64,000 nucleotides of DNA from Panax quinquefolius (Eukaryota > Streptophyta > Magnoliopsida > Apiales > Araliaceae), in NCBI GenBank assembly GCA_020205615.1, contig JAINUW010000096.1, positions 248,001 to 312,000 of the forward strand, written 5' to 3'. The position numbers and the translations under genes were made by a program. Each line of letters opens with the position of its first letter. Position 1 is the stretch's first letter. Shown here one piece after another: positions 35,046 through 46,318 of the stretch. The notes under the pieces were generated by a model that saw only the letters and a list, made by a program, of their open reading frames with translations, had not been told where the DNA came from and made no database searches.

Positions 35046-37468
35046 TGTGAGACCCAGTGATTTTATCAATAAAGATTTAAATTTGGTGAAATAATTTTTA
35101 ATATTATGGTGTGAATTTGAGATAATATTATAGTTGTGGGTAGTATTTATAAATTTTGCAAAGTATGCAAGTGGTTATATTATATTTGATTGGTGGGGAA
35201 TATTAGGTTTAGCGGGGAATATTAAATACAGCTACTCAATCATTGGTGGACCACAATGAGTAAATTATTGTCGATTGAGAAAGCGATAAAAAATATTTTA
35301 TTGAAATAACGGCGGAAGTTTTACAGGTTGATCTTGTTGAACTACTCGGTAGTAAAAGTACAAGAATATGTGGTTGCATAGAAGCCTGCAGTATTGATTA
35401 TTGATGCTTTATGTGAGAAGTCACTCGGTTTGATTCCATTATTGTCGATTAATAATATGAATTATTATAGCGATAATGACGTTTTGTTTTATTCGTATTA
35501 TTAACGTAATAAAAACAAAAACATCTTTTTATATAAATGAGAATACTTTATTAAAGTTATTACATAAATAGAATATATTATATTTTATTATGCATAGTGT
35601 TGCATAGTGTTTTGCATAGTGTTGCATTGTGTTTGCATAGTAAAATGTTTTTATATAAATAGAATATATTATATTTTATTTAAAAGATTTTGCTTTAAAT
35701 ATGGATTTGTCGATTAAAGTAAATCAAACAGATAGATTCATGGATTAATTACTATGCATTCTATTTTCCTATAAATGAAGCTCATTCCTTCATTATTTTC
35801 TTCTGAATTCTTTGAAACTCTAGAGAGAAATTATAGAGAGAAGTTTATAGAGAAAATCTATATAGAGAAAGAAGAAGAGTATACAGTACTTCACTACTTT
35901 GATATCCGGTGTCTTTTACGGTAGTGGGTATTATTTGTTGTACGTAAGTAAAGTGTTATTCTTTCTTATTCATGAAGAGAACTACATTATTCCATTCATT
36001 ATTATTCATTGGAATAACTTTTGTAAAAGTGGTATACCCTATACATAACTTTGTATATGCTACGGCATACCCTATACTTGGTAAAATCCTTATGTTATTC
36101 CATTCTTATTTATTACATTGGAATAACTTGTATCATGCTGAATCCCCTATACTTGGTGATCTTCTTACGTTATTCCATTCTTTATTATTCATTGGAATAT
36201 CACATGCGTGTGTTTTACAGGACTTGGTTCCATTGTTTATTATTCCGCATTTATTATTACATTTGGAATATCCATGCGTGTGTTTTTTACAGGACTGGTT
36301 CCATTGTTTATTATTCAAAGCATTTATTATTCTTTTGGATCATCCTGTCGATTGTGAATTTCACGACTGGTTCCGTTATTATTATTACATTGGAATAACC
36401 TATACATCTGCCAATCACCGCATGCATGGTGATTTCTTTTGTTATTCCATTCTTTATTATACCCGGTTGGTTAAAACTTTGACTTCTATACTCCATGAAA
36501 TTAGTAGAATATCCTTGATATTTGCGTTTCATCCAAATATCTTTTCATGAAAATATTCTTACGATCATTCTTGAATTTTACTCTACAAAAAAAAGATATC
36601 TTGTTGACAATTTGGACGTTCTTAATTCTCGGATAAAATAATTCTTGAACTTGTTTTATTGAATTATTATGTCATTGTCATCATCCTCATGATATATTAT
36701 GTTATCTTTGGCTTACGTGCATAGATGAACTTAGTATGATTATGACCGAGGATCATTCGGTATAATCATGGCTTGTTATAAATGATGTGATAAAAGTCCT
36801 CGATTGGCTTCAGATATACGGTGATGGATAGTTTTGGTATGATTATGACCGGGGTGATTCGGTATAGTCATGACCATTGATAATTTGATGAAAATCCTTG
36901 GACCGTGGTACGAGGATGATTAGATGTGGTGGTTTATTTATTAAGTTGAGTCTCGTGATAAAAATTGATGAAAACCTTTTAAAACCTAAAAGATAGTAGA
37001 TTTTATTCTCTACTTGACTCTTTTAATGGATTGCATATTCACCGCAGATTAAAGCTGGTCATCTATTGTATTTTATCGGTTTAACTTTGTTGAAGGCTAA
37101 TGATAATTTATTCGCATTATCTTAGTCATAATATTTCTTCTTGGGCTAGTTGAGCTCACCCTTTCTTTCACCGTATTCTTCGTGAAATAAGAACATAGTA
37201 TTTGGGACGAGTCGGGAAGCAGAGTAATGGTCCATGAGGATAGCATTAGTAGTCCTCATTATTACATTAAATAGTGTGACAATAAATGTAATGAGGACTC
37301 CTTGAGTATGGATATTGTCTAAATGACAATATTCTATTAGAACTCTCGGTTTATGTATTGTCGTATGTTACACTGACGGATGTATAATTAAGTTTGTATT
37401 TGAATTTATGTACCATGTAAGTGGCGACCCAAGATGGGTGACGTATACCTAATTTTGGGGGCGTCACA
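35046..37468 (+). mobile_element. Solo family-A LTR with perfect target duplication
   Basis: TGTGAGACCCAGTGATTTTAT to GGGGGCGTCACA, 2.4 kb, flanked on both sides by ATATG (35041-35045 and 37469-37473). No PBS or internal sequence follows. A TATA-like TATAAAT is at 35770-35776, and the hairpin-unit array at 35990-36400. A 192-residue open frame in that array is an accident of the repeat. Confidence 0.9.
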
Positions 37469-38226
37469 ATATGAGAGCTATATGTCAAGATCGGGATCTT
37501 CTGAAGATACTGGGCGGACATCCGAGAACTCTAAGTCTTTGAAGAGTTAGCTAAAGCGATGGCAATGAACATCACAACATCCTACACTCTGGGATGGCGA
37601 CGAGGTATAAAATCAATTTGTTGTATATTGTCGTAATATACCAATATTAACATAGTTAGTATATAACTTGTTTATAACTTGGCGACGTTTGTAATTTGTT
37701 TTATTATTTTGTTAATTACAGGGTGATCAAGTAGGCGGTGATGCTTGACGTACCTGCTTTAGATTAGTTTTGTAGTTATAGTATAAGTTTGTGCTTATAT
37801 ATTCATTCTTAGGATGTTTGTATGTTACTTAAACATGTTTTAAAATGTTATTATGTTTATTCAAAATCATCTTGGTTTTAATGGTTTATATACTAGTTTG
37901 GTGTATGTGTTGGTGGACGATGCATGTTTATATTGTTGTGTATGCTGTTGTTGGGATAAAATAGGTACAGGTTTTTGGGATTTCTACAAAATAGCAAGAT
38001 TCTATTTTTTATTTTTCAGATCAATGACGCGTGTCACGATATTTGATAAATAATCTTGACGGATAAATATTTGTGAGAATCGCCGATCGCATCCAGGTTT
38101 ATAATAAATCATTTTTACGTGGACCACGTCACCGTGGCCTACGGACCATCTTGACTTAAACTTAATGACCGGATTTGTCATTTCGGTCGCTCATATCGAT
38201 CGCAAATACATCGGTCGCTAATAGTG
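37469..38226. other. CACTA 3' part
   Basis: Continuation of the CACTA after the solo LTR. 37469-37620 contains a serine-rich, exon-like stretch (SRSGSSEDTGRTSE). The rest is AT-rich, with sub-terminal GGTCGCT repeats from 38180. No complete gene is seen. Confidence 0.5.
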
Positions 38227-38255
38227 GTCGCTGATGTGCATCTCAGCGACAAGAT

Positions 38256-38556
38256 TTTGTGTCTATTGTATTTTATCAGTTTAACATTGTTGAAGGCTAA
38301 TGATAAATTTATCCTGCATTATCTTAGTCATAATATTTCTTACTGGGCTAGTTGAGCTCACCCTTTCTTTCACTATTCTCTTCAGGAAATGAGAACGTAG
38401 CAGGGACTAGTCGAATTGGCGGGAGTGATGGTCCACATAATAATATTAGTAGTCCTCTTTATTACATTAAATAGTGTGACAATAAATGTAATGAGGACTT
38501 ATTACGAGAGTGGATATTGTCTAGAAGACAATATTTGTATTAAAACTCATGACTCT
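38256..38556 (+). mobile_element. LTR remnant, left piece
   Basis: The last ~400 bases of an A-like LTR (TGTCTATTGTATTTTATCAG, GCTAGTTGAGCTCACCC, AGTCCTC.TTATTACATTAAATAG). It is cut off on the left by the CACTA deletion and interrupted at 38557 by a family-B LTR. Confidence 0.75.
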
Positions 38557-41227
38557 TGTAAGACCAGAAAATTTTTTAAATAAAAGGAATTTCCTTTATT
38601 TATTATTTTGAAATAGTAAGGGTGGATTTGATTAATGTGGATAGTTATGGGTAAAATACGCAAATATTTCAAAATAAGCAAGTGGTTATAAAATATTCAT
38701 TGTTGTCGGGGAATATTCGTACGACGGCGCAACCATGTGTGGGCCCCATAACGGAAAGCGATTGGATGAAGAAAACGACAAATATAAGTTGTTTAAAAAT
38801 AACGGCGTAGTTATTATTCAAGATTATCTTGTTAAAATACTCGATGGTTAAAAACACGGTGGCACCGGTATTGCACCAATTATTGATCCTTACGTGAAGG
38901 CACTACTCAATAATGGTTACATGTGATAATTCTTCAAAGATTTTATTGAGTTAATAATTACGTGTTGATATTTTATATTCTTTGTTGTTTGATAATTGTC
39001 ATTACACAAGTATTTTTCATTATCGAAGCAATAATTCATATTATCTCGAATAATATTATTAGATAACATTATTGGCAATGTCTAGAAAGTTACATCTAAG
39101 GAGAGGTTTGGTCACCTAATTGCTTGGCGTAGATGAAGAAATTCTTATTGGAAAGCCCCTCTTTCACAGGAGCGCACGGTTGTCGATATTGTGATTACGT
39201 AATATTATTTGTGAATAATTAATTATTGATTCATATGATGAGGAAAATATTGATTTTATGTGGATATAGATGGAGAAAAATTTTAATGTGACAATTGTTG
39301 AAAATTGAAATTTTATCTCTTTTCGATAAAATAATTCATTTAAATATATTATTATATTTTAATAATATAATAATGGTGATATTTTTACAACGAATGTGGG
39401 ATATATGAGTATACGAGGAGGAAGAGTATTTTTGTTGCAATAAATGTTTAAAACATGTTAAACATGTCGGTGGACCCCATTTATTGACTGAAATTTGATT
39501 ATAGACTGTAAAATCGACCGTTTGTGGATTTCGGTCAATTTCTATTTGGAATTTGGAAAAACTTTCTTCTGAAAAGTTGTAGAGAATTGAATTTCCTATA
39601 AAAACTCGCGAGATTCGAATTTTCTAATGAAAGGGCTATTTATTAGGAATTATTGAAGTTCCGAAGCTCCGAAATAATTGATTTTTGGAAGTTTAAAATA
39701 TTTAAAATTAGAAAAATGTTTTTTCTTATTTTTTTCTAGAAGGTGGCATGTGTTTGATGGCTGAAATCAGATTCTAGACATGTGTAAGAAATTTATATAA
39801 TTATATTATTAATTTATTAAATTTTCTGCTTTGGTGTTCTAAGCAATTTCCTATAAATAGGGTGCTTAGGTTAGAATTGAAAATCACACCAAAAATTGAA
39901 GTTTTCTCTCTATATTATCGGCGTATTCTTGTGAGTATTTTGAGTATAGTTTGAGTATTGCTTTATCGGTGCAAAGTTCAAGTCATAGCTTTATATCAAA
40001 GGTGTTTAAATTTAAAATCTTGATCTTTTCGAGGGTAAGGATGTTATTTTCTTCTCAAATGATATTATTTCTTCAATATCATTATCTTTGAAATATTGGT
40101 TGGAACTTTTTATCAAATTTGGAACTTTTTCATGTATGGGGGTTCTTATTCATGAGTTCTTATTCACGAGTTACTATTCATGAGTTCTTATTCACGAAAG
40201 ATTCTTATTCACGAGTACTATTAATGAAGCGTGAATATGTTTTTGTGGAATTTCTATCTTTTGGTGTCGAGATTCTTATTCACGATACTCAAGACTATTC
40301 ATTCGAAAAATAAAATTTCTTCTTTTTGTCAAAATATCTATTCGGATACTAGCTTTGATTCAGATCCATGTTTTGATCATTCTTGAATTTTACACCACTA
40401 TGATTATTTTTGAGGTATTTTTTTAACATGGATAAAACAAAGTACGAATCCTTAATCCTTAATCCTTGTCATTTTGTTTCTTTGGATTCGTTTCTTTAAA
40501 AATATTTTTCATCATCCTCGATCTTAAATGATGATATTATTGAATATCTTTGGCACCTTAGTAGCTGAAAAGATGAATGATTTCTGAAGAATATCTTTTG
40601 GTAGTAGTAGGCAAAGATGAGCAGTGTTTAAATGAACATGACGGTCGATGAATATCTTTGGCTGTAGTGTAAAGATGAATATCGATTCAGGATGTATATT
40701 GATTGATGTTACGAGGATAAAAGATGAGCGATGAACTTTTAAATTCATACATAGAAGATAGTAGTTTGCATTTCTACTTAACTCTTCTAATGAATTATTA
40801 TTTCAGCTGCGAATATTGATTTAAAATTTGTTGTCTATTCAGATTCTATTAGATTTTTCCTGTTGAAGACTAACAGTAATTTGTTGTATATTATCTTAGT
40901 CATAATATTCTTTCTTGAGCTAGTTGAGCTTACCCTTTTCCTTTTTGTTCCATTTTTCTCGGGAGGCGAGAATATAAGCGAAGTACTGAGTGGGTATGGA
41001 ATGAAGGTTCTAGAAAGAATTGTTTAGTAGTCCTCACCATTTTGTAAAATAATGTATCAATAAATGTGATGAGGATTTATTTGAGTATAGATATTGTCAG
41101 AAGATAATATTTGTATTCAAACTCACAGTTTCTTGTTGTAATAATAAAGTTGTAGTTGTTTTACATGCTTTAGTATATTGATATTTCGAATGGGTGATGT
41201 ATACCTATTTTTGGGAAGGCGTCACAA
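38557..41227 (+). mobile_element. Family-B LTR (probably solo)
   Basis: TGTAAGACCAGAAAATTTTT to AAGGCGTCACA, 2.7 kb, homologous to the inverted LTR at 26174-28768. A tandem array of TCTTATTCACGAGT-type units lies at 40140-40290. TATAAATAGG lies at about 39852-39861 (TATA-like). Neither side shows internal element sequence or a PBS, so it looks solo. Flanks (GACTCT, ATTTCT) do not give a clear duplication. Confidence 0.75.
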
Positions 41228-41322
41228 TTTCTCTTGTTGTATATTAAAGATTGCATTTGTATTACATACCATGTATTTGACGACTCAAAATAGGTGATGT
41301 ATACCTATTTTTGGGGCGTCCA
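41228..41322 (+). mobile_element. LTR remnant, right piece
   Basis: End of the interrupted LTR: ACCATGTATTTGACGACTC, then TTTTTGGGGCGTC. Its terminal bases are decayed (GTCCATG where GTCACA is expected). Confidence 0.65.
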
Positions 41323-42035
41323 TGATAATTTTTTCTTGGGGCCCGGAGGAGTAATTCATAAGCTAATATAATATTTTAAAATTAATAATACATGGTTAGT
41401 ACATAATCATAGGACAATTTAAAACTTTTTTTAAAATATCTAATTCGATTATACAGATATCTGAATATCAAAATTTTAAAATTCGTAATCGAACCTCAAT
41501 CTTGAATAAAATTAAATTGGGGTTGGGTCAAATTGAGTTGGGTTGTGTCAAAATTGGATCAAAATGGAATTCGGATTTGGCCAAATCGGATTGAAGGCGG
41601 AAACACAAAAAAATATCATTTTAAGGATCTAATTGATGAAAAATGAATTTTAGAAACAACTTTAAAAGTGAGTGATAATTTAGAGGATTAAAAGTGTCTT
41701 TCAACCATTAAATATTTGAAAACCAATTAATTCATCACATGGGCGTACGTGGCTCTGCAACGGAGTATGATCACAGGCCATTATTCATATTTCAAACCAA
41801 TAAAATGTGACAGTGAATGCGAAAGTGAGATTACTTACTGAGTAGTTGGCATATGGTAATAGGAGTATGGTGTTATTTTTATCGTACACTGATATAGTAG
41901 TAGGAGTATAGTGTTATTCAAAAAATGTTACTCCATATTTGTGGTGGGGACCTAGCTAATTCAACTCGATAGAGATAGACGTTCATATTTACCAGAGAGA
42001 GAGCTCCTGTGCATGCATACATGTATCCGGCTGCC
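41323..42035. other. Intergenic, upstream of the RNase T2 gene
   Basis: AT-rich single-copy-looking sequence without repeats of the families above. No gene is visible. It includes the promoter region of the following gene. Confidence 0.5.
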
Positions 42036-42042
42036 TATAAAT
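42036..42042 (+). promoter_or_regulatory. TATA box of the RNase T2-like gene
   Basis: TATAAAT preceded by GGCTGCC, 44 bases before the ATG at 42080. This spacing puts transcription start about 10-15 bases before the start codon, leaving a very short leader. Confidence 0.65.
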
Positions 42043-42079
42043 CCCCAAACCACAATCTGTTTAAATTACACATTTCAAA

Positions 42080-42671
42080 ATGTTAAAACCCTTCCTCCTA
42101 CTCATTTTCTTTAGTTTGAGTCTTGCCTTTTGGTAGGGGATGCTCAAAGACGTCCCCTCCAAGGCGTCCCCTCCAAGGCGTCCGCCACCTCCAAGACGTC
42201 CCCCCACCACCCCTAGACGTCCACCACCACCACCGCCAAGACGTCCCCCGCCGCCAACTCTGCGTCCACCGCCACCAAGACGTCCCCCACCACCACCCCT
42301 AGACGTCCCCACCACCACCCCTAGACGTCCTCCTCCGCCACCACCGGTCCTGCGCCCCCTCCACCACCACCTCCTCGACGTCCTCCTCCGCCACCACCAG
42401 TCCTGCGTCCCCCTCCACCACCACCACCTCAACGTCCCCCTCCGCCACCACCACCAGAAGTACCTTCCCCACCACCAGTGGTTCATTATCAATGGGATTT
42501 GTTTATCCTTTCCCAGCAGTGGCCTCCATCAGTTTTGCCCTTCGACAGTCTGACACGCCCAAATACTTTCACCATTGAAGGCTTGCGGCCCTATAACCTC
42601 ACTACTGGCGTTTTAAGTGATTGCATAGGATCTACCTTTGATCTTGACTCCGTAAGTATATATAGAAATAT

Positions 42672-42718
<47 letters not shown>

Positions 42719-44002
42719 TTTGATACTATCGATATGTAGTTATACTATTTTTTGTGTCCAAATTACCCAAAAACTGCTTTCATGATGCATGTGTTGTATA
42801 TATATACTACTAGTATGTAATTACAGTAAAATACTTGAAAATATTTTGGGGCAATTCGGGCATAGGCTATAGATCGATTTTTCCTTTCCTTTTGATAAAG
42901 TACGTTCGTACTTCTCTTTCAATGCCTTGCTAGCTAGCTCTAAATGTGATCACTAGCTAACTGGCTAGGTTTAAAGCATGGGTATACGTACGTGTGTGTA
43001 ATTAATTCTCTGGCGTCCTCTTAATTACAAAATTTGATATGATTTAAAATAAATAGGTTTCGGAGTTCCGAGAAGATCTAGATTCTTCGTGGCCTTCTCT
43101 TAAAGCCGAGGTTACTAATGAAGAACTATGGGAGGGTGAGTGGAATAAATTTGGGACATGCTCCGAAAGTATCTTGGACCAGACCGCTTACTTTGACACT
43201 GCACTTGTTCTCAAGAATCATTTTGATCTACGGAATATACTTGCTCGATCAGGTGATTAATTTATTTAATTTGTCAAGTAACTTTTATTTTCTCTCAAGA
43301 TATTAATTAAAGAAAATTAGGATGACTCAACTACTCTCAACACATAATAATATATAGTATGGTAGTTATTATAAGAGCTAGCTAGCTAGCTAGCTAGCTG
43401 ATTTTCTAATGGAGTACTAAATATATATGAACGTTTCAGTAAATCCTGCATGCATGTTATATATAAAAAAAGTATTTTACTAAATATTAATAATGTGAGT
43501 GTAGGTTTTCTTTTTCAAAAAACTTAATTTAAATTCCCTGGTCACGACCGAATTAGTCATCGACCTGATCTTAATGGAGTACTATTATTTTTGTTAGTTA
43601 ATACTAGTAATATATATGATGAACGCAAATTAACTAACGTAATGAATGAATGAATAATGCGCGCGCATGCATGCAGGAATTTTTCCGAGTATCAATACTT
43701 TGTATCCATTTACTGCAATACTCGAAGCGATCACACGAGGCGTAAATGTCCGTCCCCTTTTCGGATGCCGACAAAGTCCGGAAAGAATATCTCCACCACG
43801 TTATTATCTTACAAGTATATCTCTATGCGCGGATAAAGATGGAATATCTTTTGTGAACTGCCCATATCAATCCTACGAACAAATTTGTGGTCGGCTGCTA
43901 CACTTACCCACAATCAAATTTTACCCACCTTATGTGGGTAAAAATTCTCTACTGATTAGCTCTAACGCCACCACCACCTCCGCCGCAATTGGAATTGAAT
44001 GA
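42080..44002 (+). CDS. RNase T2-family protein with Pro/Arg-rich extension; catalytic histidines absent
   Basis: Three exons: 42080-42651 (donor GTAAGT, phase 0), 43057-43252 (phase 1), 43677-44002 (stop TGA). The start MLKPFLLLIFFSLSLAFW is a signal peptide, so a secreted or vacuolar protein is expected. About 115 residues of Pro/Arg repeats (PRRPPPP type) follow. The T2 fold then begins at HYQWDLFILSQQWPP. The first catalytic segment reads FTIEGLRP where the family has FTIHGLWP. The second reads LWEGEWNKFGTC where it has WEHEWNKHGTC. Thus both catalytic His are replaced (Glu, Phe), while the Glu and Lys of the second motif remain. Later family features remain: FGC, SLCAD, NCPY and QIC cysteines. 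Intron 1 lies just after the first motif region, as in S-RNases. Exon 1 carries a TAG at 42134-42136 and a 1-bp frame change near 42350, which are either errors or decay. Predicted to bind but not cut RNA. Confidence 0.72.
42140..42478 (+). repeat. Proline-rich coding minisatellite
   Basis: Units around CCAAGACGTCCCCCACCACC repeated roughly 12-15 times inside exon 1. Length change and slippage are likely here, and the frame change at ~42350 falls in it. The antisense Trp/Gly/Arg-rich frame is a shadow. Confidence 0.85.
42681..42717. repeat. TA microsatellite in intron 1
   Basis: A (CATA)n then (TA)n run within intron 1 of the RNase T2-like gene, followed by a short T-run. Useful as a marker; no other role is evident. 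Confidence 0.9.
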
Positions 44003-45199
44003 CCTCCGTCGACACAGTATTGTACGTAGTGCATGCGCCTTGCCTCTAATTAATAAATAAGGACCATGTATACATACATGTTGTCCAATTCTATCTATAT
44101 CTATATGTATAATAAAGGAAGAGGAGCAGGTCATTTACGTACTCAATGGTAAACTATGTAATAGAATATGATTATTATTGGAGCTCTTATTTTTATCTCT
44201 AGTACTCTCTCATTTAATTTTCTACTTTTGTTTTGTTTTTTCATTTATTGTTTAAATTTAAATTTTAAACACATGTATCAGTTGGAAAAATTATGCACGA
44301 TCCTCACAGCTAATTTGCATGCAAAATAGTAATCCATCAGTTCTAAATTATAAGATCATTATTAATTTTTAAAAATCAATTTGAGATTTTTTAAATTCAT
44401 AATTAAAATGACTTACTAGAAATTATGAAATAATAAAATTTACAATGAATCATACTTATTAAACTGTTTGTAATATTCAACTTTGCACTAATTTAAATTA
44501 AAAGAATCTATATTAATTTTGAGTTTAAAATATCTTAAATTAATTTAAAAATATCTAGTTAGTATTAGATTAGTATTATATAACTCAGTTAAATGCTAAT
44601 TCTACTTTGGTTATTACTTGTTCTATAGTTTCCACAACCAATAAATATATTAACAAAACCTTCGTATGAACTATAAGAACCAAAAGGCATCTACCTGTAA
44701 CTAGAATTCACAAATATATAACAAAAATTCTTATCAAAACAACGCTAAGTCAGTGCCAATATCAAACCAAAGCTAAGATAGCCCGATATTTAGAAATGTA
44801 ATGATCGAGATACCTGATATTTATAATCAATAAACAAAGAAAATTTCAAAATCAACCATGTATACACTTGTTCATGTTTACATCACAAAATCAGCCAAAA
44901 TCATTAACAATTATAAATACATGTTAACAGTCGAAATACATATTCATGTTTACATTCGAGAAGGCAGTCCAAATTTAGGACATGAAAGAATCAAAAGCTG
45001 CTAATTGAATTTAGGGCCAAAATTTGGGCTAACCTTTTAACCTTAGAATGCTAATTAATTGTTAGGCTAGTAAGAACATTGGCGCCAAGGGCATGGATTA
45101 TTTTTCTAGGGAATTCCATCGGACTTAAAGTTAATTTTGAGAGAATTAATTCTGAAAAAATATTTTGTCTGAATTAATTTCCAAGGGAATTATTTCCGT
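44003..45199. other. Intergenic, downstream of the RNase T2-like gene
   Basis: Contains AATAAA-type poly-A signals near 44053 and 44109 that could end the RNase transcript. AT-rich sequence follows, with no recognisable gene. Confidence 0.45.
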
Positions 45200-45240
45200 T
45201 AGAAATAATTCCATCAGAATTAGGTCATTTTCTTGTAGTG
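45060..45240. mobile_element. CACTA-type terminus, remnant
   Basis: Ends TCATTTTCTTGTAGTG at 45240, the reverse of the very common plant CACTA end CACTACAAGAAAA. The preceding 120 bases contain repeated GAATTAATT and TTAGAAATAATTCC words, as in sub-terminal regions. The opposite end was not found. Confidence 0.55.
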
Positions 45241-45375
45241 AATTGTCTAAGTTATTGAATGAAAATCATTTTATATGTTGCGATAAAAACATGTAAATTA
45301 ATATAAATATATGTAAAATTCATCTAAATGTTTACAAAATAAAAATCAACATATTTTTATCGCAAACATGAGTAT
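45200..45375 (+). repeat. 175-bp direct repeat, copy 1
   Basis: From TTAGAAATAATTCCATCAG through the CACTA-like end and on to GCAAACATGAGTATG. Repeated at 45910-46087 with about a dozen differences. Confidence 0.85.
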
Positions 45376-45909
45376 GTTGGGATGTGATTATTAGGATCTA
45401 GCCAAGGTGTAATTTGGTATTGGCCCATATATATTTATTTTGATGTTTTGGGAGAGTCCTTATTGAACTAAAATTGTGTTTCCTTATTTGGTGGGATAAG
45501 GAGATCTAATTTGGGAAGAAATCTATCAATCATTAATTGCGGTTATAAGTTGATTCTAAAAAAGACTTCTACTTCTAATTAGATTCTGAAGGACATGACA
45601 TCTATAAATACAGCAATAAGCAAGGGTTTGGAGACATTACACACAATACATATAACACAAATACACAATTTGTTCTCTTCATATTATTATAATGGATTTC
45701 TTCTCTCTCTCGGCGGTTTTCCTAATTGAGTTTTTACGTAAATTTTTGTGTTCATGTTTTATATTTTTTGTATGTTTATCTTGAGTGCATTTCGTGAATT
45801 TGATTTCACAAAATACAATCAATCTATCTTCGCTTATGTAATTTTGGGCCTCTTTGTTTTGGTGATTTAAATCGTGTATAAAATTTTGCGTTAATAGAAA
45901 TTATTTCAG
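45376..45909 (+). mobile_element. LTR-like insertion between the direct repeats
   Basis: Begins TGTTGGGATGTGATTATTAGG, typical of Copia LTR starts. It has TATAAATACAGC at about 45604 and a pyrimidine-rich TTCTTCTCTCTCTCGG block, both usual in LTRs. A matching CA end and a 5-bp target duplication are not clear. It could be a short solo LTR. Confidence 0.35.
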
Positions 45910-46087
45910 TTAGAAATAATTTTGTCAGAATATTTAGGTCATTTTCTTGTAGTAAATTGTCTGTGTTATTGAATGAAAGTCATTTTATATGTTGCGATAA
46001 AACATGTAAATTAATATAAATATATGTAAAATTCATTTAAATGTTTACAAAATAAAATTCAACATATTTTTATCGCAACATGAGTAT
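45910..46087 (+). repeat. 175-bp direct repeat, copy 2
   Basis: Second copy of 45200-45375; the CACTA-like end here reads TCTTGTAGTAA. The stretch GTTGCGATAAAACATGTAAA is shared. Confidence 0.85.
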
Positions 46088-46318
46088 GACATTTTTTTTG
46101 AAGCTCTATACATATAAAATATTACGAGGACTTAAAATTCCCTCTAGTTTTAAAAAATTAACATATACCGACTTATCACACTACTACTTATTCTTCCACT
46201 ACTCCTTAATTAGAGAATATGTACACAAATTTGTGCACCATATATAATTCACTCGATCAGTAATAAAATATAAGAATTAAAGTTAAGTTGGGATATTTTT
46301 TCTGAGTGTGTAGTGCAG

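Larger units (their letters stand above)
31763..38226 (+). mobile_element. CACTA (En/Spm-type) DNA transposon with nested solo LTR
   Basis: The left end starts CACTATCAGCGACCG. The right end CGGTCGCTAATAGTG is its reverse complement except for one base. Between them, sub-terminal copies of GGTCGCT/AGCGACC occur in both orientations at 31770-31880 and 38180-38250. It contains a Ptta-like coding region and a 2.4 kb solo LTR, leaving about 4 kb of own sequence. No 3-bp target duplication is visible, and the left flank (integrase) does not continue on the right (LTR remnant), so the right side has suffered a deletion. Confidence 0.7.

Noticed and set aside
35972..36550. 192-codon open frame on the plus strand, and similar frames at 50907-51494, 7238-7573 and 62583-63002
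   Set aside because: All lie in the ~70-bp hairpin arrays of LTRs. The protein is a Phe/Ile/Tyr-rich repeat in several frames at once, and the frame is not kept between copies.
38557..41227. Clear 5-bp target duplication for this family-B LTR
   Set aside because: The flanks GACTCT and ATTTCT do not match well enough to claim one.
42061..42492. 143-codon Gly/Trp/Arg-rich frame on the minus strand
   Set aside because: Antisense of the proline-rich coding repeat of the RNase T2-like gene, which has splice sites and domain support on the plus strand.
42080..44002. Self-incompatibility S-RNase
   Set aside because: Intron 1 position is S-RNase-like, but there is a second intron and a Pro-rich head, the catalytic His are missing, and no F-box genes are nearby. 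The family call stops at RNase T2-like.
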